Notes: generated from the letters alone by a model not told the origin. Shown: positions 7,372-16,201, counted from the first letter of the stretch. The stretch: 19,048 nucleotides of DNA from JAVBLQ01 sp031553435 (GCA_031553435.1 JAVBLQ010000143.1:1-19048), one strand, 5' to 3'. A program made the numbers and translations.

Positions 7372-8988
7372 TCAGATTTGTTTGAAAAAGTCATTTCCCT
7401 TATCATCCACAAGAATAAATGCGGGGAAATTTTCTACTTCAATCTTCCAGATAGCTTCCATTCCTAATTCAGGATATTCCACACATTCAATGCTCTTGAT
7501 ATTATTCTGGGCAAGAATGGCGGCCGGGCCTCCGATGGAACCTAAATAGAAACCTCCATATTTTTTGCAGGCATCTGTAACTTGCTGACTGCGATTGCCT
7601 TTTGCCAGCATAATCATGCTTCCCCCATGACTTTGGAACAGATCAACATAAGAATCCATACGTCCGGCAGTAGTCGGCCCCATGGAACCACAAGCCATTC
7701 CTTTCGGAGTTTTTGCAGGACCTGCATAATAAATCGGATGATTTTTAATGTATTCGGGCAGATCTTCCCCCCTATCTAAGCGTTCTTTTAATTTGGCATG
7801 TGCAATATCCCGCCCAACAATAATTGTTCCGTTCAAAGACAAACGTGTAGCAACAGGATATTTGGTCAATTCGGCCAAAATTTCTTTCATCGGACGATTC
7901 AGGTTGATTTTAACAGCATTGCCTTCTCCCTGATTTCGAAATTCTTCGGGAATAAATTTTCCCGGATTATCTTCCAGTTTTTCGATCCAGACACCATCTT
8001 TGTTGATTTTTGCCTTGATATTCCTATCAGCCGAACAGGATACTGCCATACCTACCGGACAAGATGCTCCGTGTCTCGGCAAACGGACAATCCGTATATC
8101 ATAAGCCAGATATTTTCCTCCGAACTGAGCGCCTAAACCGATTTTATGAGCGGCTTTCAACATCTTTTCTTCCAATTCGATATCGCGGAAAGCCTGACCT
8201 CCGTCGTTGCCCTGAGTCGGAAGTTGATCATAATATTTTGTAGAAGCCAATTTCACGGTTTTCAGACAGGCATCTGCCGATGTTCCTCCGATCACAAACG
8301 CAATGTGATAAGGCGGACAAGCTGCCGTTCCCAGAGATTTCATTTTTTCTACCAGGAATTTCTCCAATGTTTCAGGATTCAACAATGCTTTTGTTTCCTG
8401 GAAAAGATATGTTTTATTGGCTGAGCCTCCACCTTTGGCGATGCAGAGAAATTTGTATTCCATGCCGTCCACAGCCTGGATATCGATTTGAGCAGGAAGA
8501 TTGCATCCGGAGTTCTTTTCTGTGTACATATCCAGTGCAACTGTTTGGGAATAACGAAGATTCTCCTCCGTATAAGTTTTGTAAACACCTAAAGATAAGG
8601 CCTCTTCATCACCGCCACCTGTCCATACTTGTTGGCCTTTTTTGGCAATGACTGTTGCCGTTCCTGTATCCTGGCAAAAAGGCAAATTTCCCTTCGCAGC
8701 AATTTCGGCATTACGGAGCATAGTCAGTGCTACATATTTATCGTTTTCACTGGCTTCCGGATCCGACAAAACCTGTGCTACTTGTTTTTGATGTTCGGGA
8801 CGTAAGAAGAACGAACAATCGTGAAAACAAGCATTGGCAAGCCGGGTCAATGCTTCCGGTTCGATTTTTAAGATTTCTTTATCTTCGAATTTAGATAAAG
8901 ATACACCGTCTTGGGTCAACAAATAATATTCTGTTGATTCTTTTCCTAATGGAAACGGTTCCTGATACTTGAATGGAGGTGTTGCCAT
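7372..8988 (-). CDS. Fumarate hydratase, class I (iron-sulfur)
   Basis: The enzyme interconverts fumarate and malate in the TCA cycle (or its reductive branch, common in anaerobic Bacteroidetes) and needs an oxygen-sensitive [4Fe-4S] cluster. The 538-residue protein combines the alpha and beta parts in one chain, as in E. coli FumA/FumB. The three cysteines expected to hold the cluster are Cys105 in PFCQDTGT, Cys224 in TAACPPYHIAFVIGG and Cys318 in PVGMAVSCSADRN; their spacing (119 and 94 residues) matches the family as I recall it. The beta part shows GTIIVGRDIAHAKL, YAGPAKTPKGMACGSMGPTTAGRMD and the GGPAAIL segment. It lies 50 bp after the DUF4954 gene on the same strand, so it may be the last gene of the hflX transcript, although a separate promoter cannot be excluded. 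Confidence 0.96.
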   Translation of the reverse strand: MATPPFKYQEPFPLGKESTEYYLLTQDGVSLSKFEDKEILKIEPEALTRLANACFHDCSFFLRPEHQKQVAQVLSDPEASENDKYVALTMLRNAEIAAKGNLPFCQDTGTATVIAKKGQQVWTGGGDEEALSLGVYKTYTEENLRYSQTVALDMYTEKNSGCNLPAQIDIQAVDGMEYKFLCIAKGGGSANKTYLFQETKALLNPETLEKFLVEKMKSLGTAACPPYHIAFVIGGTSADACLKTVKLASTKYYDQLPTQGNDGGQAFRDIELEEKMLKAAHKIGLGAQFGGKYLAYDIRIVRLPRHGASCPVGMAVSCSADRNIKAKINKDGVWIEKLEDNPGKFIPEEFRNQGEGNAVKINLNRPMKEILAELTKYPVATRLSLNGTIIVGRDIAHAKLKERLDRGEDLPEYIKNHPIYYAGPAKTPKGMACGSMGPTTAGRMDSYVDLFQSHGGSMIMLAKGNRSQQVTDACKKYGGFYLGSIGGPAAILAQNNIKSIECVEYPELGMEAIWKIEVENFPAFILVDDKGNDFFKQI

Positions 8989-9038
8989 ATATGTTCTGTT
9001 AATTTAAATTTGTTTCAAAATGTAACCGATATGAATTT

Positions 9039-11030
9039 CTATATAATACATTTATCCAATCGCTCAATCATTCCGTCTCCCAATTTTGTTTTTGTTTCAA
9101 TGTGCTTGATTACAGCTTCTACGAAAGAATTTTTTTCGAAAGCGCCACGAACTTGTTCAAAATCCTGTTTTTGTTCTTTATGATTTCCGTCGGCTCCGAA
9201 TCCGGTACGGGATGAAAGGGAAAATTCCTTCTTTGCATCTTCGTAAATAATTTTATCCAGGTTGATTACAGCATCTTTCCATCTTTCAATGATATTAATA
9301 ATATCTTTTGCAGTGATTGTCTCCAAAGAAAGATTGTAATATTCCTGTATTTTTTCCCAGGCCCAGGTCCATTCCAGGGAATAATAATTCTGATGGAGAT
9401 CAGACAGCACCTGGTTTATTTCCTTTATCTTTTTGATTTTACCGGTTTCTATATCATCGATCAATTTGTCGATTTCGGTTTTAGGAGCTAATAATCCTGC
9501 GATATCACGCCATTCTCCGGTTCCGACGGCTGTGTCGGGTTTCAGGCGGGCACGGATTTCTCCGTCATTATTGAATACATGATTTTCTAATCTGGAAATA
9601 ATAGAGTTACCTAAAAACTTAGTAATCGCTATATTATATAAATTCAACCCTTTTCTTAAGGAAGAATTTTTGATTTTACAACTCTGATAAGTATAGGTGT
9701 CTGAAGTTTCTCCGCAAGTGCGTTGCAGTTCTTTTAAGACATCAACTCCCCTGAACATTTTTTGAATTGTATATGGACTTAATAAGTTGAAGTTGATCTG
9801 ATCCAGTTTATCAGGATCTTTCCGTTTGTCGCGTTTAGGAAATTTTTGCGCATCACGAATAGTACCGACACTACGTAAATTAGCTCCGGGAACAAGTATT
9901 GTTTCATCTCCTGCCTCAATCAAATAGGAAAAAGGCATATTGGATGTATCCGAATTACGGTAATGACGACCCATAATCAAAGAAAATGCGCCGATTTTGG
10001 CCGGCCAAAGGATATAGGAATCACTCGTTGTTTTCCCTCCTCTTTCAATAATCCCCTGATGGATAGGCCCTAATTTGTACATGTGATTACTTTGATTGGA
10101 TCCGGAACCGGCATTCATGAATGAAAACATTCCGGCAATCAGTAATGTAGATTTATGATGTGTAACGGTATAGGGCCCGGCAAAAATTGCACAGGCTTCT
10201 CCGTTCTCTCCCTGACAATTACTGAAAAACAGGGAATCACTGGCAGAATAATTATGCCCTAAATGACAAGCTTGTCCTACAAAACAGCGGGTGAGCATTG
10301 TCCCATCTTCCACATGAGATCCGGAACTGATGATAAAATCTTCTGCAATAACTCCATAACCGATATGAACAGGATCAAATTCATTACTGTTGATACTTCC
10401 GTTTTCCAAGCGGCATGCACCTTCTACATGTGCATTGTTTCCGATACGGACATTCTTGATTGAACCGACATTGATTATTTTAACCTTATTTCCTATTGTT
10501 CCAGTTTCAGATGCATGTTTTTGGGAATAAAAGTTTACTAAATCCTGCATCTTTTTAATCAATTCGGGACGGTGCCTGTATAGAGAAAGAATGTAAGCGA
10601 AATGAGCGGAAAGTTTATCATTAATCATTACTTCACGACCTCCGGTTTCATTCAAAACCGCGACTTCAACACCATTGCCAAAAGTAGATTTTTCGGTTAC
10701 GACCATCACATCTATATTCTGGATAAAAACATTGTCGCCGATTGTGTAGTTAGCAATGTAATTCTGAACATTTTCAATCAGAACGTTATTCCCGACTTTA
10801 CAATTATGCAAGGTTATATGTCTGAACCCCGAATGTTTTTTCAATCCTCCGGGAAGTGTGAAATCTTTTTCAAAAACACCTAATTTCACCTGTCCTGAAA
10901 AACGGGTATGGAATATATAATCCGGAGAGAAATTTTCTGCAACCAGAATATTATTCCAATCTTCGGCTAAACACCATTGTGATGTTAATTGAGTTATTTC
11001 TTTTTCTGTTAAATTTCTGTATTCTTTCAT
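9039..11030 (-). CDS. DUF4954 family protein with left-handed beta-helix repeats
   Basis: The 663-residue protein has no known function. Its first 440 residues contain many hexapeptide-type turns that form left-handed beta-helices in acyltransferases and nucleotidyltransferases, for example VGNNVLIENV, IGDNVFIQNI and VRIGNNAHVEG. A conserved centre follows with GHNYSASDSLFFSNCQGENGEACAIFAGPYTVTHH-like sequence around residues 255-290, rich in His, Asn and Cys. The last 200 residues look alpha-helical. I recognise the pattern as DUF4954, a family found in Bacteroidetes. A sugar- or acyl-transferase-like activity is possible by fold only. The ATG lies three bases after the hflX stop, and fumarase follows 50 bp downstream, so the gene is probably cotranscribed with hflX. 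No signal peptide is seen, so it is probably cytoplasmic. Confidence 0.85.
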   Translation of the reverse strand: MKEYRNLTEKEITQLTSQWCLAEDWNNILVAENFSPDYIFHTRFSGQVKLGVFEKDFTLPGGLKKHSGFRHITLHNCKVGNNVLIENVQNYIANYTIGDNVFIQNIDVMVVTEKSTFGNGVEVAVLNETGGREVMINDKLSAHFAYILSLYRHRPELIKKMQDLVNFYSQKHASETGTIGNKVKIINVGSIKNVRIGNNAHVEGACRLENGSINSNEFDPVHIGYGVIAEDFIISSGSHVEDGTMLTRCFVGQACHLGHNYSASDSLFFSNCQGENGEACAIFAGPYTVTHHKSTLLIAGMFSFMNAGSGSNQSNHMYKLGPIHQGIIERGGKTTSDSYILWPAKIGAFSLIMGRHYRNSDTSNMPFSYLIEAGDETILVPGANLRSVGTIRDAQKFPKRDKRKDPDKLDQINFNLLSPYTIQKMFRGVDVLKELQRTCGETSDTYTYQSCKIKNSSLRKGLNLYNIAITKFLGNSIISRLENHVFNNDGEIRARLKPDTAVGTGEWRDIAGLLAPKTEIDKLIDDIETGKIKKIKEINQVLSDLHQNYYSLEWTWAWEKIQEYYNLSLETITAKDIINIIERWKDAVINLDKIIYEDAKKEFSLSSRTGFGADGNHKEQKQDFEQVRGAFEKNSFVEAVIKHIETKTKLGDGMIERLDKCII

Positions 11031-11033
11031 ATT

Positions 11034-12254
11034 TCAATCTATTTCTTCATCATATTGATGGTATAGAAAATCATTATAGGGATAACGGGCAACATGTATT
11101 TCACGCACCTTTCTGTACAAGATTTCTTTTAATTCATCTATATTGGATTTTTCTTTGGCCGATATGAAAATACAATTTTCATGCAATTTAGCCATCCAGG
11201 TTTGTTTAAGCTCATCCAATGTGATATTCGCTTTGATGCGTGGGGATAGATCATCCGCATCTTTTTCTATATGTGAAAATGCATCTATTTTATTAAAAAC
11301 AAGGATAAAAGGTTTTTCTTCCTTGTCAATTTCCCTCAGTGTATTGTTCACAACTTCAATCTGGTCTTCAAAAGAAGTATGGGAGATATCCACTACATGC
11401 ACCAGCAAATCAGCTTCACGTACTTCATCCAATGTCGATTTGAAAGATTCAACAAGCTCCGTCGGGAGTTTCCGGATAAATCCTACGGTATCTGATAATA
11501 GAAACGGCAAGTTTTCGACAATCACTTTTCGGACTGTAGTATCTAACGTGGCAAAAAGTTTATTTTCTGCAAAAACTTCGGATTTACTCAACAAGTTCAT
11601 CAAAGTTGATTTTCCGACGTTGGTATAACCCACGAGTGCAACCCGAACCATTTTTCCCCTGTTCTTGCGTTGAACAGCCATTTGTTTATCGATCGACTTT
11701 AGATCTTCTTTCAATTTGGCAATTTTCTGCAGGATGATCCGGCGGTCAGTTTCGATTTGAGTCTCTCCGGTACCACGGGAAATAATTCCTCCTCCGCGTT
11801 GGCGGTCGAGGTGACTCCACAAACGGGTCAAACGGGGAAGCATATATTGGTACTGAGCCAATTCCACTTGCGTTTTGGCGTGAGCTGTTTGGGCTCGTTG
11901 TCCGAAAATATCCAGAATCAAAATTGTACGATCTACTATTTTTACTTTCAACTCCCTTTCAATATTTCTCAATTGTCTGGGAGAAAGTTCATCATCGAAA
12001 ATAACAATTCCGATTTCATTTTGTTCGATATAATCTTTGATTTCTGCCAGTTTACCTGAACCGACAAATGTTGCCTGGTGAGGGACGTCCATCCGTTGGG
12101 TAAAACTTTTAACAGGTTCAATATTAGCAGTCTCTGCTAAAAATGATAATTCGTCAAGATATTCCTGTACTGTTGCTTCGCTTTGTTGAGGAGTTATTAA
12201 TCCTACGAGGACAGCTTTTTCCGAGGCTATTTCTGTAATAATAAATTCTTTCAT
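11034..12254 (-). CDS. hflX: GTPase HflX
   Basis: HflX is a ribosome-associated GTPase that splits stalled 70S ribosomes under stress. The N-terminal HflX domain carries VGSGKLAEI and FDDELSPRQLRNIE, followed by a glycine-rich linker (RQRGGGIISRGTGETQIE) and a helical segment. The G domain shows G1 GYTNVGKST (about 209-217), the G2 segment ATLDTT, G3 DTVGF (about 255-259) and G4 NKID (about 321-324). The open frame extends to 12278, but that codon is TTG and a -7 box overlaps it. I therefore choose the ATG at 12252-12254, giving 406 residues beginning MKEFIITEIAS. The gene follows the flippase by 35 bp and is followed after three bases by the DUF4954 gene. Confidence 0.95.
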   Translation of the reverse strand: MKEFIITEIASEKAVLVGLITPQQSEATVQEYLDELSFLAETANIEPVKSFTQRMDVPHQATFVGSGKLAEIKDYIEQNEIGIVIFDDELSPRQLRNIERELKVKIVDRTILILDIFGQRAQTAHAKTQVELAQYQYMLPRLTRLWSHLDRQRGGGIISRGTGETQIETDRRIILQKIAKLKEDLKSIDKQMAVQRKNRGKMVRVALVGYTNVGKSTLMNLLSKSEVFAENKLFATLDTTVRKVIVENLPFLLSDTVGFIRKLPTELVESFKSTLDEVREADLLVHVVDISHTSFEDQIEVVNNTLREIDKEEKPFILVFNKIDAFSHIEKDADDLSPRIKANITLDELKQTWMAKLHENCIFISAKEKSNIDELKEILYRKVREIHVARYPYNDFLYHQYDEEID

Positions 12255-12275
12255 GTACACTTGTTTACACAGGTG

Positions 12276-12283
12276 CAAATTTA
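12276..12283 (-). promoter_or_regulatory. Candidate -7 box for hflX
   Basis: Read on the minus strand this is TAAATTTG, an exact match to TAnnTTTG, between the flippase stop and the hflX ATG. A convincing -33 TTG at the usual distance is not seen; the nearest one is only 13 bases upstream. If used, transcription would start near 12270, which would leave the upstream TTG codon outside the message and supports the ATG start at 12254. Confidence 0.45.
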
Positions 12284-12289
12284 ACGAAT

Positions 12290-13780
12290 TTACTTACAAA
12301 ACTTGTCTAAATAAGGTATTTTCTCCACAGGTAAATCTTTTTTTATGGTATAAAAAATGAAAATGACCAATAAAACAGTGCGATAAATCAAACGCAGCAC
12401 TTCATTTTCAACCGGAACATACATGCCGAGTATGTACAATACTGAAAATAAAAGGAAATAAAGACCTATGGATTTCAGATCATAATGGATAGGAAATTTT
12501 TTCTGTCCAAGAAAATAAGAAATCACCATCATGATCAAATTGCCAAAAAAGGCTGCCCAGGCGCAAGCCATATAACTATATTCCGGAACAAAAATGATCA
12601 TGATTGAAACCATAGATACAAAACCAATGATGGAAAAGTAAGCGCCCCATTTTGTTTCGTCCGTTAATTTATACCATAAAGAGAGGTTAAAATAAATGCC
12701 GAAAAACAACATTCCCATCATTACAATAGGAACCACTTTGATCCCTTCATAATATTCGGAAGCAACAAAATGCTTGATGATATCCATGTAAAACATGACA
12801 CCAAGGAAGATAAATAATGAAAAAATAATGAAATATTTCATGGCTTCCGCATATGTTTCCTTGTTATCTTTTCCTTTGTTTTTGGCAAAAATAAAAGGTT
12901 CATAGGCAAACCTGAAGGCTTGTGTGAACATTACCATGACTACTGCTATCTTAAAACAAGCTCCATAAATTCCCAACTGTTTAATACCTTCTTCAATCGT
13001 ACCTTTAAACAAATAGGGGAAAATAATTTTGTCGATCGTTTGATTCATGATTCCGGCAATTCCCAATATCAACAATGGGAAAGAATATTTTAAAATCCTT
13101 TTCAACAAAGGATAATTTATCCGGAACTTAATTCCCTTCATATCAGGCAATAAAAAGAGAAGTTGGGAGGTGGTAGCCAATAAATTCGCCCAGAAAATAT
13201 ATCCAACGCCATAATCCGGATGATAAAACCATGAAATAAGTTCCGGATGGTTTTTATGGATAAGCGGACAAATGGTTAAGAAAAATATATTCAGGATGAT
13301 GTTCATGAACACAAACCACATTTTGATGAAAGCAAAACGGATAGGCTTGTTTTTGTATCTCAGAAAAGCAAACGGGATAGACATGAAAGCATCGATCCCT
13401 ACTGTAACTGCCATGATTCCAAGATATTCTTCGCAACCTTGATAACCCAGTAAAGAACTTATGGGTGTAAGAAATGCAAGTACTGTTATTATAAAAAACA
13501 AAGAGGTAAATCCTACTGACAATGTTGATGTTGAATAAACTGCCATCGGATCTTCCTCTTTTTTGTTTGCAAACCGGAAGAAACCGGTTTCCATTCCATA
13601 GGTCAGGAGCACTGTTATTAAAGCAGTTATCCCATAAATATTGGTCACAATACCATAGTCTGCCGGACTCGAAAGTACACGTGTGTAATAGGGGACTAAC
13701 CACCAATTCAAAAATTTTCCAACGATACTGCTTGTGCCGTAGATGGCTGTATCCTTGGCTAAAGATTTCATTCCTGCCAT
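12290..13780 (-). CDS. Polysaccharide flippase / oligosaccharide transporter (PST, MATE-like fold)
   Basis: The protein probably flips lipid-linked glycan units or exports polysaccharide across the inner membrane. It has 496 residues and about 12-14 hydrophobic segments spread over the whole length, with the typical opening KSLAKDTAIYGTSSIVGKFLNWWLV-like stretch and LVPYYTRVLSSPADYGIV, the first helix pair of polysaccharide biosynthesis proteins. The sequence IDKIIFPYLF near the middle and the region RFAYEPFIFAKNKGKDNKETYAEAM are also typical of this branch in Bacteroidales. The substrate is unknown, and no polymerase or glycosyltransferase adjoins. The ATG at 13778-13780 is chosen; an internal Met4 is possible. 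It lies 84 bp downstream of the small secreted protein gene, with a large hairpin between, and 35 bp before hflX. Confidence 0.92.
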   Translation of the reverse strand: MAGMKSLAKDTAIYGTSSIVGKFLNWWLVPYYTRVLSSPADYGIVTNIYGITALITVLLTYGMETGFFRFANKKEEDPMAVYSTSTLSVGFTSLFFIITVLAFLTPISSLLGYQGCEEYLGIMAVTVGIDAFMSIPFAFLRYKNKPIRFAFIKMWFVFMNIILNIFFLTICPLIHKNHPELISWFYHPDYGVGYIFWANLLATTSQLLFLLPDMKGIKFRINYPLLKRILKYSFPLLILGIAGIMNQTIDKIIFPYLFKGTIEEGIKQLGIYGACFKIAVVMVMFTQAFRFAYEPFIFAKNKGKDNKETYAEAMKYFIIFSLFIFLGVMFYMDIIKHFVASEYYEGIKVVPIVMMGMLFFGIYFNLSLWYKLTDETKWGAYFSIIGFVSMVSIMIIFVPEYSYMACAWAAFFGNLIMMVISYFLGQKKFPIHYDLKSIGLYFLLFSVLYILGMYVPVENEVLRLIYRTVLLVIFIFYTIKKDLPVEKIPYLDKFCK

Positions 13781-13788
13781 ATTGAATG

Positions 13789-13855
13789 TTTTACGTTTTA
13801 AGTTTTAAGTTATACGTTGTGGAGTTACGTAAAACGTATAACGTAAAACGTAAAA
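13789..13855. repeat. ACGT-rich intergenic palindrome
   Basis: Outer arms TTTTACGTTTTA (13789-13800) and TAAAACGTAAAA (13844-13855) pair perfectly over 12 bases. Inner arms GTTATACGT (13809-13817) and ACGTATAAC (13834-13842) pair over nine. An asymmetric internal loop separates the two. The arms are built from degenerate tandem ACGT-containing units. The structure lies between the stop of the secreted protein gene and the flippase start on the minus strand, so it could terminate the former. Confidence 0.7.
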
Positions 13856-13864
13856 ATTTATTAC

Positions 13865-14341
13865 CTAATCGTAAACATAAAAGCTGTTAGCTACAGCCAA
13901 AGCTGTCTTTTCCGATTTATCAGAATAGTTGATAACAATAAAGAGATTCTTGCTTGATTGTTGATTGAGCAGAAGCATGGTTAAAGTATTTCTACCATTT
14001 TTAGTTTCAATAGCATAACAACCTTGGAAGCCATTAAGTTCAATTGTTTCCGCATTACTCAGGGAATTATATCCAAGTTCTTCGCCACGGTCAATCAAAA
14101 CTTCCTCCATATTTTCCAATGAAAGGTCTTGCCTGGAAAAAGGATGGATTACTATGGATAAATCTTTATCGGATGCTGAGAATTCTACAATGCTATTGGA
14201 TGTTATTTTGAAATCTCTGGGTACGGACATTCCTATCCCAAGATGTTTTGAATAAATTTCCGTTTCTTGAGAAAAACATTGTCCTGAAAATAAAGAAAGT
14301 AAAACTACAGAACAAATTACCGTTCCAAGTATTTTTTTCAT
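13865..14341 (-). CDS. Small secreted protein of unknown function
   Basis: The 158-residue protein starts with a clear signal peptide (MKKILGTVICSVVLLSLFSG, then QCFSQ). No standard lipobox is seen, so cleavage by signal peptidase I near residues 23-25 is likely, giving a periplasmic protein. The mature part has alternating beta strands and a short helical end: LGIGMSVPRDFKI, LSIVIHPFSRQDLS, ELNGFQGCYAIETKNGRNTLTMLLLN-like strands and FIVINYSDKSEKTALAVANSF. This order resembles small DcrB/PsbP-like (Mog1-fold) domains, which I offer as a fold guess only. A candidate promoter is at 14458-14465. The leader between promoter and start is repeat-rich. It is not clearly in an operon. Confidence 0.8.
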   Translation of the reverse strand: MKKILGTVICSVVLLSLFSGQCFSQETEIYSKHLGIGMSVPRDFKITSNSIVEFSASDKDLSIVIHPFSRQDLSLENMEEVLIDRGEELGYNSLSNAETIELNGFQGCYAIETKNGRNTLTMLLLNQQSSKNLFIVINYSDKSEKTALAVANSFYVYD

Positions 14342-14409
14342 TGTTGTTGGGTCGTTTTTGGGCGAAAGGCGAAGGCTGTTTCTCTCTTTTTGTGAAATTC
14401 ACTTTTTTC

Positions 14410-14444
14410 ATAGTGAAATTTTCACCTTTCACAATATTCACTAT
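14410..14444. repeat. TTCAC-rich inverted repeats in the leader of the secreted protein gene
   Basis: ATAGTGAA (14410-14417) and TTCACTAT (14437-14444) pair over eight bases with a 19-base loop. The loop and flanks (14391-14447) carry further GTGAAA/TTTCAC copies that allow several alternative stems. It lies downstream of the likely start of transcription and upstream of the ATG at 14341. It may be a decayed intergenic palindrome or a structured leader. Confidence 0.4.
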
Positions 14445-14457
14445 TCACTTCTGCAAA

Positions 14458-14465
14458 CAAAGGTA
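14458..14465 (-). promoter_or_regulatory. Candidate -7 box for the secreted protein gene
   Basis: On the minus strand this reads TACCTTTG, an exact TAnnTTTG match. No good -33 TTG is found at 19-21 bases upstream. It would start a message with a leader of about 110 bases before the ATG at 14341. The identical octamer occurs in front of upp at 16202-16209. Confidence 0.45.
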
Positions 14466-14508
14466 TGCAATAAACTCAAGTAAAATTATTAAACTTTGCG
14501 AAGATTGA

Positions 14509-15528
14509 TTAAAAAAGGTAACCTTGTTGCCCTAATCGGGTTTTCCCCAGATGCTCGTATGCAAGAACCGTTACTTCCCGGCCTCGGGGAGTCCGTTTGA
14601 GGAAACCTTCTTTAATCAGGAAAGGTTCGTAAACTTCTTCTATCGTTCCGGGATCTTCGCCTAGCGCCGTTGCGATAGTCGTTATTCCTACAGGTCCGCC
14701 ACCAAATTTGTCGATGATTATGTTCAAAATCTTGTTATCGATCTCATCCAATCCGTATTTGTCGATATTCAGTGCTTCGAGCGAAAAACAGGCAATATTT
14801 TTATCTATTTTTCCGTCTCCTTTAACCTGAGCAAAATCACGAACCCTTCTCAATAATGCATTGGCGATACGGGGAGTGCCACGACTTCTGGAGGCAATCT
14901 CGAAAGATGCATCTCCCGAACAGGGAACATTCAATATATTGGCAGAGCGTTTGATGATGGCGGCTAATGTATCCATATCGTAATACTCCAAGTGCATATT
15001 GATTCCGAAACGCGCCCGCAAAGGTGATGTTAGCAAACCACTTCGTGTAGTTGCTCCAACCAAAGTAAACGGAGCCAGTTCAATCTGAATGGATCTTGCA
15101 CTGGGACCTTTATCTATCATAATATCAATCCGGTAGTCTTCCATGGCCGAATACAGATATTCTTCCACAATCGGACTTAAACGATGGATTTCATCAATGA
15201 AAAGTACATCATTTTTTTCCAGTGAAGTCAACACACCAGCCAGATCTCCGGGTTTATCCAACACCGGTCCGGAAGTAATTTTAAAACCGACTCCCAGTTC
15301 GTTGGCAATGATATTGGATAATGTTGTTTTACCCAATCCGGGAGGGCCATGCAACAAGACATGATCCAACGCTTCTTTCCGCATACGGGCAGCCGTAACG
15401 AATACCTTCAGGTTTTCAACGACCTTGTCTTGTCCGCTGAAAGTCTTGAAATTTAACGGGCGTAGAGCATTTTCGAATTCCCGTTCTTTTTCATTAATAT
15501 TTTGATTACGTATATCGAAACTTTCCAT
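14509..15528 (-). CDS. ruvB: Holliday junction branch migration ATPase RuvB
   Basis: RuvB is the hexameric motor that drives branch migration of Holliday junctions with RuvA. The 339-residue protein has normal length. It shows Walker A GPPGLGKTT (61-69), Walker B FIDEIHR (110-116), sensor 1 LVGATTR (156-162), the arginine-finger segment PLRARFG (169-175), and the C-terminal winged-helix part with GGGPVGITTIATALGEDPGTIEEVYEPFLI-like sequence near residues 274-303 and the GFLKRTPRGREVT end. The ATG at 15526-15528 overlaps the upp stop by one base (TAATG), so the two genes are cotranscribed and probably translationally coupled. ruvA and ruvC are not in the window. Confidence 0.98.
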   Translation of the reverse strand: MESFDIRNQNINEKEREFENALRPLNFKTFSGQDKVVENLKVFVTAARMRKEALDHVLLHGPPGLGKTTLSNIIANELGVGFKITSGPVLDKPGDLAGVLTSLEKNDVLFIDEIHRLSPIVEEYLYSAMEDYRIDIMIDKGPSARSIQIELAPFTLVGATTRSGLLTSPLRARFGINMHLEYYDMDTLAAIIKRSANILNVPCSGDASFEIASRSRGTPRIANALLRRVRDFAQVKGDGKIDKNIACFSLEALNIDKYGLDEIDNKILNIIIDKFGGGPVGITTIATALGEDPGTIEEVYEPFLIKEGFLKRTPRGREVTVLAYEHLGKTRLGQQGYLF

Positions 15529-16184
15529 TATATTTTTACTCCGTATGACAAATCTCCGGCATCTCCAAGTCCCGGGACAATATATGCTTTATCGTCTAAT
15601 TCGGGATCAATGGCTGCAGCCCAGATTGTTGTATTATCACTTGGGAAGAATTTTTTCAAAGCATTTACTCCGGATTTGCTGGCGATAATTGAAGCAATAT
15701 GGATATGCGACGGTTCTCCTTTTGATAATAAAGCTTTGTATGTTAGCTCAATAGAAGATCCGGTCGCCAGCATTGGATCTGTAACTACCAATACTTTTCC
15801 ATCCAGACCCGGAGAAGAAAGGTATTCCACATGTATATCAAATGACGAATGGCCTTCTTTGTACTTTCTGTAAGCAGAGACAAACGCACTTTCGGCCTTA
15901 TCGAAAAAATTAAGGAAACCCTGATGAAACGGAAGTCCGGCTCTCAATACTGTTGCCAGCAAAATACGATCTTTCGAGAGGTTCATGGGTGCAATACCTA
16001 ATGGAGATTGTACATTCCGGGGTTCATATTGTAAAGTCTTACTTAATTCGTAAGCCATAATTTCTCCGATCCGTTCGATGTTTCTTCTGAATCTTAAGGA
16101 ATCATTGTGTATATTAATATCGCGAATTTCGGCTACAAAATGATTAAGTACCGAATCTTGTTTGGATAAATTATAAATATTCAT
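15528..16184 (-). CDS. upp: Uracil phosphoribosyltransferase
   Basis: The enzyme converts uracil and PRPP to UMP in pyrimidine salvage. The 218-residue protein shows ILLATVLRAGLPFHQGF (74-90), the PRPP-binding loop VVTDPMLATGSS (133-144), and the uracil-binding C-terminus YIVPGLGDAGD (about 201-211). The PRPP loop has GSS where GGS is more usual, and the final segment reads LSYGV; I do not take either as loss of function. The ATG at 16182-16184 is followed by an N-terminus of normal length. The gene is first in a pair with ruvB and has a likely promoter in the 25-bp gap after the upstream gene. Confidence 0.94.
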   Translation of the reverse strand: MNIYNLSKQDSVLNHFVAEIRDINIHNDSLRFRRNIERIGEIMAYELSKTLQYEPRNVQSPLGIAPMNLSKDRILLATVLRAGLPFHQGFLNFFDKAESAFVSAYRKYKEGHSSFDIHVEYLSSPGLDGKVLVVTDPMLATGSSIELTYKALLSKGEPSHIHIASIIASKSGVNALKKFFPSDNTTIWAAAIDPELDDKAYIVPGLGDAGDLSYGVKI

Positions 16185-16201
16185 TTCTGCAAAAATTTTG
16201 A

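Noticed and set aside
8146..8651. Long plus-strand open frames opposite the fumarase gene
   Set aside because: They overlap a clearly conserved gene, and their translations are low-complexity mirror products.
12255..12278. Eight extra N-terminal codons for hflX, starting at a TTG
   Set aside because: The codon overlaps a likely -7 promoter box, and the ATG at 12254 gives the usual HflX start.
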